Positions 50,374 to 58,980 of a DNA stretch of 64,000 bases are shown piece after piece; positions within the stretch are counted from its first letter, which is position 1; each line of letters starts with the position of its first letter. Source of the stretch: Leishmania martiniquensis. Its lineage: Eukaryota; Euglenozoa; Kinetoplastea; Trypanosomatida; Trypanosomatidae. The stretch is from positions 265,001 through 329,000 of the forward strand of contig NC_090156.1 of NCBI RefSeq assembly GCF_017916325.1, in the 5' to 3' direction. The position numbers were made by a program, and so were the translations under genes. Under the pieces are notes generated by a model, which was not told where the DNA came from, did no database searches, and saw only the letters and a list, made by a program, of their open reading frames with translations.

Positions 50374-51303
50374 ATGATGCTCAGAGTCTCGCTTCGCCGT
50401 CTCGCCGTCTCCGCTGGCGACTTCTCGTCTGCCGCTTTCACCGGCGACGACGGCGGCGCCTATGAGAGGCTGAAGTATGAGGAGGAGCGGCTGAAGCGCG
50501 AGCATCAGCAGGAGGGCGCGGGAACGCAGGGGCAGCAGGACTATTGCGGAGGGATGTTCACCACCGCGTCGATGTCATCCTCGCCCTCCTCGGAAGAGAC
50601 GTGCTCCCCGACTGGATTTTACGGCACCAAAGGCAGCAGCGGCAGCCGCCATGGCAGCGTCGCCGCCGATGCGGCCCTTGAGCGGCCGACGATTGACACC
50701 TACCGCACCATGACAGACGACGAGCTTGTCGCGACGCTGCGGACCCGTGACGAGCAGATTCGTCAGCTGCGCGCCGTCTACGAGAACTTTCACTACGAGG
50801 CGGACAAACACTTTCGGAAAATGATCTTTGACTATCACGACAAGACGATGCAGCTGTCGCAGGTGCACGGCCGCATGCAGCAGGCATCGCTGCAGATCAA
50901 CCGCGAGGCCCTTTCGAAGATGCGCGAGCAACAGGACATGATGACACGCGACAAGCGCATCATCTTCACCATCTGCACTCTGTGGACGCTCATTTTCTGG
51001 GTATGGGTGCGTCGCCACTATGTGAAGCGGCGGGAGCTGGAGCGGGAGCCGTTAGGGGCGAGGGAGTGGGCGGAGATGAACCCCTCCATTACCGGTGCCG
51101 GAAGCTACAACGACAACTTTTTTGGCAGCCGCAAGCGCAACGCGCGTTTCACCGAAACGGCGTGGGAGCGGGAGGTGCGCGAGCGCCGCGAGGCACAAGA
51201 CCGGCAGGAGCAGCAGCGTGCCCTCCTTCAGAACCAGGCAGAGCTGCAGAAGGCTGTGGCGACGCAGCGGGAGCAGCAGCGAGACATGGAGGGCGGGCCT
51301 TAA
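50374..51303 (+). CDS. Single-span coiled-coil protein, possibly mitochondrial
   Basis: A 309-residue protein of unknown function. The first 20 residues (MMLRVSLRRLAVSAG...) are basic, lack acidic residues up to Asp16 and could be a mitochondrial presequence. Residues 25-105 are low-complexity. A coiled coil spans about 115-192 (DDELVATLRTRDEQIRQLRA). One transmembrane helix, IIFTICTLWTLIFWVWV, sits at 196-212 and is followed at once by a basic RRHYVKRR, then a second charged helix rich in Arg, Glu and Gln (WEREVRERREAQDRQEQQR). This layout fits an inner- or outer-membrane tether, but no family can be assigned. The tandem ATG at 50374/50377 follows a good acceptor. Confidence 0.83.
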   Translation: MMLRVSLRRLAVSAGDFSSAAFTGDDGGAYERLKYEEERLKREHQQEGAGTQGQQDYCGGMFTTASMSSSPSSEETCSPTGFYGTKGSSGSRHGSVAADAALERPTIDTYRTMTDDELVATLRTRDEQIRQLRAVYENFHYEADKHFRKMIFDYHDKTMQLSQVHGRMQQASLQINREALSKMREQQDMMTRDKRIIFTICTLWTLIFWVWVRRHYVKRRELEREPLGAREWAEMNPSITGAGSYNDNFFGSRKRNARFTETAWEREVRERREAQDRQEQQRALLQNQAELQKAVATQREQQRDMEGGP

Positions 51304-52278
51304 TGCATGCATGCGAACGAGCGAGAAGTGCGTCGCTGTCCTGGCAGCGGATGTGAATAAGGCAATGCGTTGCGCACCCCCCACGTCCCGACCTTCTCGT
51401 CCTCTTCTTTCATCCGTTCTGCCGCAGGGCCCCGTACTGCTCCTCTCTCTTTCTCTCGACCCCCCCTCCCCACCTCGGCGCTTCTCCTGCAGAAGTGTGT
51501 GCGCCTGTGCGTTCGGGTGCGCTTGCGCTGTTGGCAGCTTTGGCATGGGAGGAAACAGCAATAGCCGAGAGGGTGAAGGCCAGAAGAGGGGCCATCGCAA
51601 GAGAGGGGACGAAGGCGCAGACTGGCGGGGGATGGAGGGGTCAGTCGTATCCGCCGAGGTCAGCGCCACCTCACCCCGCTTCCCCGCATTCTGTGGGTAC
51701 GAGGACGAAAGAAGATGGAAGGAGAAAGAGGGAGGCGCTGGTCTGCAAGAAAGAGCCGCACTGCAGGGGATGCCCCTCACTTCCTGCTTGGCAGGGCCGC
51801 CTGCGTTTTGCATAATGCGCGCGCTCGTGTGTGTGTGTGTCTGTTCGGCGCTGCACTGCCGTCCTGTGCAGCTCCTCTCCCTTCCCAGTCTCTGCTTGCT
51901 CTCTGAGGAAAAGTTGAAGGCGCCGCTTCGTGCACACACACACACACACTGGGCATGTTCCTGCTCGCCCCACCTCCCCATTCGAATCGACTCCGCTGAG
52001 CGTAAGAGTTATTGGTGCGTGTGGACCCGTGCGATGTCACTGCACTCATCATTGTCGCTGTAGCTGTCACCGTTGCACAGGGCACCTGACCTTTGATGGC
52101 GCAGATACACTTGCCAACCAAACGACGTCGCAACGATTCAACGGCCCTGAGTCTCTTCTCCACCTCCTCCCCTCTCCCTCGCCCTCTCTCACGACCTTCA
52201 CAACTCGGACGTGCGGGGAAGCACTTCGTATTCATCAGCGCCCGCCCCTCTCTCCTTTCCGTCCTCCCGTCCGGTCCC
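51304..52278 (+). other. Intergenic region before HGPRT
   Basis: No supported gene. C/T-rich with GT/CA repeats at 51830-51845 and 51930-51950. An ORF from 51546 that runs through the microsatellite was not accepted. Confidence 0.6.
52150..52221 (+). promoter_or_regulatory. Polypyrimidine tract and spliced-leader acceptor for HGPRT
   Basis: A dense C/T tract at 52150-52200 is followed by AG at 52220-52221 (another at 52236). The leader is about 58 nt with no upstream ATG. Confidence 0.55.
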
Positions 52279-52914
52279 ATGGGCGGCCCGACCAACCCAC
52301 TCCCCAGCCCCGGCGGCCCCGCAGGACCGCGCAACTACCCAATGTCGGCTCGCACCCTCGTTACGCAGGAGCAGGTGTGGGCAGCCACGGCTCAGTGCGC
52401 CAAGAAGATTGCGAAGGACTACAAGAGGTTCAACTTGACCACCGAGAGCCCGCTCTACCTCCTGTGCGTGCTCAAGGGCAGCTTCATCTTCACGGCCGAT
52501 CTCGCGCGTTTTCTCGCCGACGAGGGTGTGCCCGTGAAGATGGAGTTCCTCTGCGCCAGCTCATACGGCACAGGCGTCGAGACGTCTGGACAGGTGCGCA
52601 TGCTCCTCGACGTGCGCGACTCCGTCGAGGATCGCCACATACTGATTGTCGAGGACATCGTCGACAGCGCCATCACGCTGCAGTACCTGATGCGGTTTCT
52701 GCTAGCCAAAAAGCCAGCATCGCTCAAGACGGTGGTGCTGCTGGACAAGCCGTCTGGGCGCAAGGTAGACGTGCTCGTGGACTACCCCGTCATCACGATC
52801 CCGCATGAGTTTGTGATCGGCTACGGTATGGACTTCGCTGAGGCGTACCGCGAGCTGCGCGATATCTGCGTTCTCCGAAAGGAATACTACGAGAAGCCGG
52901 CAAGTAAGCTGTAA
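52279..52914 (+). CDS. HGPRT: Hypoxanthine-guanine phosphoribosyltransferase, glycosomal
   Basis: A 211-residue type I phosphoribosyltransferase, the same length as Leishmania HGPRT. It joins PRPP to hypoxanthine or guanine, giving IMP or GMP; these parasites cannot make purines de novo. The core begins at NYPMSARTLVTQEQ. The PPi-loop motif LKGSF is at 66-70, the flexible loop at ASSYGTGV, the PRPP-binding motif VEDIVDSAIT at 124-133 (catalytic Asp129) and the base-contacting Lys157 in LDKPSGRK. The C-terminus is SKL, a canonical peroxisomal/glycosomal PTS1. The published L. donovani enzyme ends SKV, as I remember it. The upstream extension of the frame is pyrimidine-rich leader, so I start at 52279. 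XPRT follows 1.4 kb downstream, a tandem arrangement known in Leishmania. Confidence 0.97.
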   Translation: MGGPTNPLPSPGGPAGPRNYPMSARTLVTQEQVWAATAQCAKKIAKDYKRFNLTTESPLYLLCVLKGSFIFTADLARFLADEGVPVKMEFLCASSYGTGVETSGQVRMLLDVRDSVEDRHILIVEDIVDSAITLQYLMRFLLAKKPASLKTVVLLDKPSGRKVDVLVDYPVITIPHEFVIGYGMDFAEAYRELRDICVLRKEYYEKPASKL

Positions 52915-54358
52915 TGCTGGCGAGCCGCCAACGGTGCCGGGCAGGGCAGGCCTGCTCGCCTCTCCGTGGGCGATTCTACACAGCCACATGCGCAGGCGCG
53001 CGGACGAGCGGGACAGCGGGCTGATGAGGGCGAAAAGTTTCAGCGCACATGTTGCGCGGCTCACTCATGACTGCAACGGCGTGCACATGCAGCTCCCTCA
53101 TTATCTTGGGAAGCTAGCCGCCTCGGCGAGTGGCGTTTTTCCTTGAGTAGGCAGAGGAGGAGGAGGAGGGGGAGGGGGAGGCGCCTAGCATAGTAGTGAG
53201 CGGGTAGTTGAGAGGGGGGGTGAGGAGGAGGAGGAGCTGTGTATGTGTGTTTTTTATCCGCACTGCAGAGATCCTTCGCGCATACCCTCTGCATGGGCGA
53301 GGCACTCGGCGACCGAAAGAGTGGGACGGCAATGGCGGTGGGCGCTTGCCGCTTAAACCCGCAAAGGCTTGGGTGAGGGCGTTGCTGCTGTGGCATGGCA
53401 AGTGAAGGGAAGGGCGGATGCGGCCATCATGACGCGCGTTTGTGCGTCTGTGCACTCTGCGGGACCTTCAGCTCAACGGTGCTTCGCCGTCCCCTCTTCT
53501 TTTCCCCTACCGGATATTCCGGTGTGCGCGCGCTCTTCTCTGCCCCTTTCCCCCCTTCTCCGCACACCGACATTCACACGCATACCGTCGCCGTCCCTCT
53601 CTCTTCTCCTCTCTCCCCATTCTTAGCTTGTTGACGTTCGATTAAGACAGTATCGAGAAGACCGAGAGCGCGTGCACACACACACACACATCCTCAGCGA
53701 GGAGGAGAGGAAGTGTGGTCCTCATACGAGGGATGCGCACACGCGCCAACGGGCAGACGTGCACACGTTCCCTTTCAGAGAGGCAACCGCGAAAGATAAC
53801 AGCGGAGAAGTGCGTGGATGAGAGGGGCGGAAGAGGCCTGCCAGAATGAGTTCATGGGGCGACGGCGCTGAGGGTGAGTGCGTGTGCGCGTATCAGTTCA
53901 AGGATGTGCTGGCCCATTTCCCCCACCCGAGCCAAGATAGAGGCCCCTCCCCTCCCCCCCGCTGCCTTTCTCAGCTACTTTACCGGGGCGTGCGAGACCT
54001 ACAGATGGCGGCGGTGACTGGGCCTCTCTCCCTCACTGTTATCTCTTCGCCCTTTCCCCGTTGCGCGCCGTGGATTCATGCGGGGCGTTGACACTTCTGC
54101 CTATGAGAAACTATTGACACACACACACAGACACACCGACCCGCACGCCGCAAAGAGGTTTCTTCAACCCTTAAACGTACCGACCTGCCACAAGATAAGC
54201 AGCCTTAAGCATACCAGGCAGACTCCTCACCTACCCTCAAGCCGCACTTGCACCCGCGGGCTTATTCTTCCCTTCACGCGCTCTTAAGCTAACGCTGCTC
54301 GAAAGCTCGCACGCGCGCGCACACACACGCACACGGTAAGGCGCTAGTCTGTAAAGCA
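52915..54358 (+). other. Intergenic region between HGPRT and XPRT
   Basis: No supported gene. Contains GGA-rich repeats at 53155-53240, CA repeats at 53675-53690 and 54115-54130, and the XPRT leader. An 81-codon ORF at 53846-54091 was not accepted. Confidence 0.65.
54265..54288 (+). promoter_or_regulatory. Polypyrimidine tract and spliced-leader acceptor for XPRT
   Basis: TTCTTCCCTTC at 54265-54276 leads to AG at 54287-54288. The leader is about 70 nt with no upstream ATG. Confidence 0.5.
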
Positions 54359-55078
54359 ATGCTGCCTAATCATCGTTGCAGCGGCTCCGTTGATAGCCAC
54401 GGCAGAGTCTTCGTGGATGGCCGTGAGTACCCCATGGCATCTGGGATTGTCGCGACGGAGGACGTGATTCAAAGCAGCATCAAGGCCATGGCGCAGACCA
54501 TCGCAAGGGACTACAAGTCACTCCGCCACCGTGACGTTCGTCTTTCATCTGGCTCGGTAAACTCCACGGAGAGGGTGTCGGAGGCGCCGATCAGCTACGA
54601 CAACCCGCTCATCATCATCTCCGTGCTCAAGGGCAGTTACATCTTCACCGCCGACTTCATCCGTTACCTCGGCGACTGCGGCCTGCCGCACGTTGTGGAC
54701 TTTGTGCGCCTGACCTCGTACAACTCGGGAACAGAGAGCACCGGGCAGGTCTCAATGCTGATGGGCCTCAAGTTTGAGAACCTGCGCGGCAAGCACGTAC
54801 TGATCGTTGAGGACGTGTGCGATTCGGGACGCACACTGCGCTTTCTTCGCGACAGCATCATGAAGAGGTACCAGCCGAAGAGCATCAAGACGCTCGTGAT
54901 GGTGAACAAAGAGTCAGCGGCGCGCAAGGTGGACTTCGATCCGGAGTACGTGTGCCTCGACGGCCCGAATAAGTACATTGTCGGCTATGGGTTTGAGGTG
55001 AATGACCGCTACCGCGACCTGCGCCACATCTTCACGCTGCGGGACGGTGAGGCGACCCGCTACCCCGCCAAGCTCTGA
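54359..55078 (+). CDS. XPRT: Xanthine phosphoribosyltransferase, glycosomal
   Basis: A 239-residue paralogue of HGPRT that converts xanthine to XMP, an activity that mammals lack. Key motifs: LKGSY at 90-94, LTSYNSGTES loop, PRPP motif VEDVCDSGRT at 150-159 (catalytic Asp155) and Lys184 in MVNKES, which replaces the LDKPSGRK segment of HGPRT. The family has an insert before the core strand, here at about 60-78, rich in Ser. The C-terminus is AKL, a PTS1 that places it in the glycosome with HGPRT. Length matches Leishmania XPRT (about 240). The two genes are tandem and clearly arose by duplication, but base-contact residues have diverged. Confidence 0.96.
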   Translation: MLPNHRCSGSVDSHGRVFVDGREYPMASGIVATEDVIQSSIKAMAQTIARDYKSLRHRDVRLSSGSVNSTERVSEAPISYDNPLIIISVLKGSYIFTADFIRYLGDCGLPHVVDFVRLTSYNSGTESTGQVSMLMGLKFENLRGKHVLIVEDVCDSGRTLRFLRDSIMKRYQPKSIKTLVMVNKESAARKVDFDPEYVCLDGPNKYIVGYGFEVNDRYRDLRHIFTLRDGEATRYPAKL

Positions 55079-55492
55079 GCTCGACAGCACCGCCTGAAGG
55101 GCCAAGGGGTAAGGTCGAGGCGGCTGCATGGGCAGCAAGAAAAGAGGCAAGGCTTCTGGAGAGAGGAGGAGGAGGGGAGGGGGCTTGGTGGACGCGGCCA
55201 TGTGTGTCCCTGATCTTCACGAGGTGTGTGGAGCCTGCTGCGGCCGAGATGGCGCTTGGTGCACCCGTAGCGACAGCGAGGCAGAGGGGTGAAGGAGTGT
55301 GGTGCTCGCGGCCACGCGCGCGCACACGCGAAAGTGGACGCTCAAGGGTGTGTCAAGATGATACGCGTCGTCCTCCCCCTCCCTTCCTCTCCCGTAACGG
55401 CCGCATTGGCAATGCGTTGGCGATCCCTGCTTTGATCGTCGGTTGACGTGGACGCATGCATTCACCCCTTCCTCTGCCTTTTTTTCCTTAAT

Positions 55493-55524
55493 ATACACAC
55501 ACATATATATATGTATGTGTGTAT
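55493..55524 (+). repeat. AT/CA inverted repeat (possible hairpin in XPRT 3' UTR)
   Basis: 32 bases reading ATACACAC...GTGTGTAT. By hand 14 of 16 positions of the two halves pair, so the RNA could fold into a long AU-rich stem with a minimal loop, about 415 nt after the XPRT stop. Confidence 0.6.
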
Positions 55525-56472
55525 CGCCTCTGATGTTTGACGCGGATACTGTAGCGCTGAGGGTAAGCACAGAGGGATTGGTGAGTCACGGAGGAGGTGG
55601 CGCTCCTCAAGCGTGGGGGCTTGTGAGCGACACCAAAGTACACCTCCGTTCCCACAGAGCTTCTCTTCGTGAGGTATGCGATGCCGCTCGTCCCTTGACG
55701 TGGGCGTGCCGTCGCTTTTTTCTTGGATGTCTGTCTCACCATGCTACCTCCTCCTCCTGCTCCCTTTCCCCCTCCCTCAGTGTGCGCCAGTGCGCGCGTG
55801 TAAGCGTGTCTTCGAGTCCCTCTTCCCCTCTCTCTCCTTCGGTCCCCTTAACGTACCACAGACCATTGCCCCCCCTACTGCTCCGCCCCTCCCCAGTTGA
55901 CATCGGAGGGGGTAGGGAGAGGAGGCTCGGCGGAGATCTTTCCTCCCCGTTTCTCCTCTCTTCATCTGTGTTGATCTTCACTGTGTGTCGGTCGGTTGTC
56001 TTTTCCTCTGCCGTCCTACGCGTTCCACCTCCGCATGGTCTCTGACATCTACGCCTGTACCCACCCGCACGTGCCCCTCACTGCCACTCACTCACTCGAG
56101 AGAGGGGATGAGAGGCCGAAGAGAGGGGCTTGCTGGGCCTTTCCGTTATGGCCAGAGTGCTACACGCGGTCTCCTCTTGCAGTATCTCTCGGCATGCTCG
56201 ACTTGCGATACGCACACACGCCTGCAGAGTCTTATCCAACGAAAAAAAAGAAATGGGCGCTGCAGTGACATACACCTCGTCATCGCCGCCGGCCCGTCTC
56301 CCTTTTCTCTCTCTCGCGCATTTTTTTTATTGGCGATCCTGCAACGCTGCTGTTGTGGCTGCCTCTTGTGCGTGCATGAACGTGGCGGGTGAAGGCTCCG
56401 TCGTCTCCCAGCACCTGTTCGTGCTCCAAACGCACGGGCCACGTGAGTTTTCTCTGGAACGGACCCTCAGCA

Positions 56473-56529
56473 TCTCTCCCCTTCCCCTTCCCCCTCACTG
56501 CACAACATCACACACAAACACACATGCAG
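56473..56529 (+). promoter_or_regulatory. Polypyrimidine tract and spliced-leader acceptor
   Basis: C/T tract at 56473-56502, then CA repeats and AG at 56528-56529. This gives a leader of about 47 nt that excludes the nearby ATG at 56524. Confidence 0.5.
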
Positions 56530-56576
56530 GTACAAGAGCAGTTGCCTCCTTGTTTCTCGCCAAGTTGAACTGATCA

Positions 56577-57449
56577 ATGTGGGCATCGCGGCGACGAGTG
56601 GCCACTGCTGTACCGGAGGCGAGCGCAAGCACGTATGCGCCCGTGCCGCCGTCTCTGTCATTGTCTACCTCGTCCATCGACGCGTCTCCCCAATGGCGGT
56701 TGGTGTCTACTCTGTCGCAGAAGGTTTCTCGTCAGCTCGCCAGGTGCCCAGTACAGTACATCTACGCCTCGGCAGCGGCGGCTCTTGTGCTCACTGTCAC
56801 CGGGTCTCTTCTCGCTTGTCACCTCGTGCACCGCTGGAAGGACCCTGTGAGGAGAGGGCGCTCGAACACGGCCGTGCCGGCACTGTCGCATAGCGCGACG
56901 ACTAACTGTAGATGCTCAGACGGCAAGTCAGGCAGCATGAAGTGGTCAAAGGCTGCCCCAGCGCGGTGCGGGGCTGAGGATGGTGACGACGTTGACTTTG
57001 CCGACCCGGCCGAGAGCGCATTTTTGGCGTATGTGCATCGGATTAGAAAGCAAAAAGAGGCCCCTCTCGTGGCCGCACTCTCCAACCTCGAGACAGCAGC
57101 AGCAGAGCTGGCGGAGATGCGGCGGAAGCTTAGCCATCATGACAACCCCCCTAAGGGCGAGAAAGGTGATGGTTGTGATCACGATTCGAGTCGTGCATAC
57201 GAAAGCAGCACCGATAATGGTGGTAGTCATGATGGTGCTGGTGAAGATAGCGCTGTGGCGGAGGCGCAGGCAAAGGTGTACCGCCTTGCCGTTGTCGCGG
57301 ACGAGCTCCTGACCCAGTGGATCTGCAGCCTAGATGGTGTGCCGGTGCGCCAGAGTGAAGTGCTAAAGCAGCGGCGGAAAGCGCTGGTGCAGGAGGCAGC
57401 CGCCTTGACGCGGCGCATTTCGCCGCATCTTCCGCATGTCGGGGAGTGA
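56577..57449 (+). CDS. Membrane-anchored protein with BAG-like C-terminal domain
   Basis: A 290-residue protein. Residues 1-55 are Ser/Ala-rich, residues 61-84 form one hydrophobic helix (YIYASAAAALVLTVTGSLLA), and a polar linker follows. Residues about 145-185 form a charged helix, interrupted by an Asp/Ser/Gly/His-rich loop, then another helical pair at 225-282 with the spacing of a BAG domain: VVADELLTQWICSLDGV followed by VLKQRRKALVQEAAAL. BAG domains bind the HSP70 ATPase domain and act as nucleotide exchange factors; membrane-tethered versions exist elsewhere. The assignment rests on pattern only. The frame of base 57494 just after the stop reads as an acidic protein tail, so a frameshift near the end is possible. 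Confidence 0.75.
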   Translation: MWASRRRVATAVPEASASTYAPVPPSLSLSTSSIDASPQWRLVSTLSQKVSRQLARCPVQYIYASAAAALVLTVTGSLLACHLVHRWKDPVRRGRSNTAVPALSHSATTNCRCSDGKSGSMKWSKAAPARCGAEDGDDVDFADPAESAFLAYVHRIRKQKEAPLVAALSNLETAAAELAEMRRKLSHHDNPPKGEKGDGCDHDSSRAYESSTDNGGSHDGAGEDSAVAEAQAKVYRLAVVADELLTQWICSLDGVPVRQSEVLKQRRKALVQEAAALTRRISPHLPHVGE

Positions 57450-58980
57450 GCGGCGCTTTCCCACTCTCTCACTCGGCTTCCCCCGACACTGCCGATGAGG
57501 ACGAGGAGTGGCTGCAAGCACTGCGTGCCATTGCCAAGCCACCCTCCAAACTGATGTCACCGACAACATCGACATGAGCATTGTGTGTGAAAGAGAACGA
57601 TGCAAAGTGTTGAGAGGGGGGGAGGGCGTGGAGCGGCTGGCAGCGACGCTCCCTGTGCGCGCCTGTGAGCATGTAGGCAGCCCTCGTGGGGCGGAGAGGC
57701 TCCTCGCATAAGCAACTCAGTCCACTCGACGCAGACAGCGAGGGATAGAGAGCAGCAGGATATGGTACCGGAGCGCATACGGACATACACGCTTGTGTGT
57801 GTGTGTGCTGCGCGTCTGCTGCATGTCGGCACGTTCTTACGGGTTCTTCAGGGCGGACATGTGAAGGGGACTGCACGTCAGCGACGAAAGGGGGCGCCGT
57901 GAAGGCCGTGAATTTCTTTTTTTTCCCCCTCTCGCTGCCTCTCTCGCTACCCCCATCCCCATCCCACCATGCAAAGCCACTCAAGGCCTGTGTCCTGGGA
58001 TCGAACGCGGCTCTCCGTAGGCGTGTGCGTGTATGGTATGAGGAGGGAGGGGAGCGCAGCTGAAGGCGAGGTCGTCAGCGCAAAGGTTGGAAAGGGAAGG
58101 AGGGAGAGGAGGGGGGGAGCAGAGAGAGAGCGCAAGCTGAAGGGCGGTTATGAGGAGTCGTTAAGGGAGCTGACCGACCACAGGGGCGCATGAGAGGAGG
58201 GGCGGGGGGGTCATCACTCCCACGCCGTCGCGCCCCTTTTTGCTTGGACAGCGTTTCCCTTCGATTGTTGTGCGTGTCGCTCTGTTGGCGCGCGTGTGTT
58301 CGTGTAAACGCTCGGTGACGTGGGTACGAACACAGGTACGTGCGCGCACACAGATAGCTTCTCTTCCTACATCTGTGCCCCTCTGCCTCGAGAACCATTC
58401 TTCCGTGTCTGTGTGTGTGTGTGTATGCGTGTTTATGTGGGTGCGCGCTCGTGATCAGCTCAGCCTCTCCAGCTCGTCCTCTCCGCTCTTCCGTTCCTTT
58501 CGCCCCTCTACGGCCCTTGCACGCACAGCTGCCGTCTACAGCGCGCCGTGGACTGCGCACGTGACAGCGGCCGACACACACACAGACCACACACACACAC
58601 ACGCTCGAGCACGAGGAGTGAAGCGAGCGCCATTTCGGTGCGGACGTGCGTTCGTCACTCGGCATTCGCATCGCTCCACTCGTGGTGCCCATCCATCGAC
58701 CCACCGACGCACCCCTCACTCAGAGGGGACACCCCACTCATTTCATCCGACGAGGTATGAGAAAGCCTTCTTGGGTAGAACCGCCTCCCCCCTACCTCTG
58801 CTCTGCCTTTGAACAGGAAACAGAAGGTGAGAAAAAGAGGGACGGAAGAGATCACGAAGGGTGCCGCTCCGCACACGTATGCCGGTTTCGCGGCAGCGTT
58901 CACACACACACACATCTCTGTTTTTCTCCTCTTATCCCTCTCTCTCCCCATTTGTGCCGAAGAAATTCTTCCTCTCGCCT
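57450..58980 (+). other. Intergenic region before the myristoylated giant gene
   Basis: No supported gene. 57450-57577 is coding-like in a second frame (see the frameshift finding). The rest is G-rich then C/T-rich with TG/CA repeats at 57790-57810, 58408-58425 and 58575-58605. Confidence 0.6.
58915..58962 (+). promoter_or_regulatory. Polypyrimidine tract and spliced-leader acceptor for the last gene
   Basis: A T/C tract at 58915-58951 is followed by AG at 58961-58962, 18 nt before the ATG at 58981. Splicing here would remove the earlier in-frame ATG at 58879, so it decides the start. Confidence 0.55.

Larger units (their letters stand above)
55079..56576 (+). other. Intergenic region after XPRT
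   Basis: No supported gene. Holds a near-perfect AT/GT inverted repeat at 55493-55524, C/T tracts at 55740-55850, and the leader of the next gene. Confidence 0.65.

Noticed and set aside
51546..52063. Frame beginning MGGNSNSREG upstream of HGPRT, myristoylation-like
   Set aside because: It runs straight through TG and CA microsatellites and C/T tracts (CVCVC and THTHTH stretches), which marks it as UTR translation.
53846..54091. An 81-codon ORF between HGPRT and XPRT (MSSWGDGAEG...)
   Set aside because: Short, ends in C/T-rich translation, and no pyrimidine tract directly precedes it.
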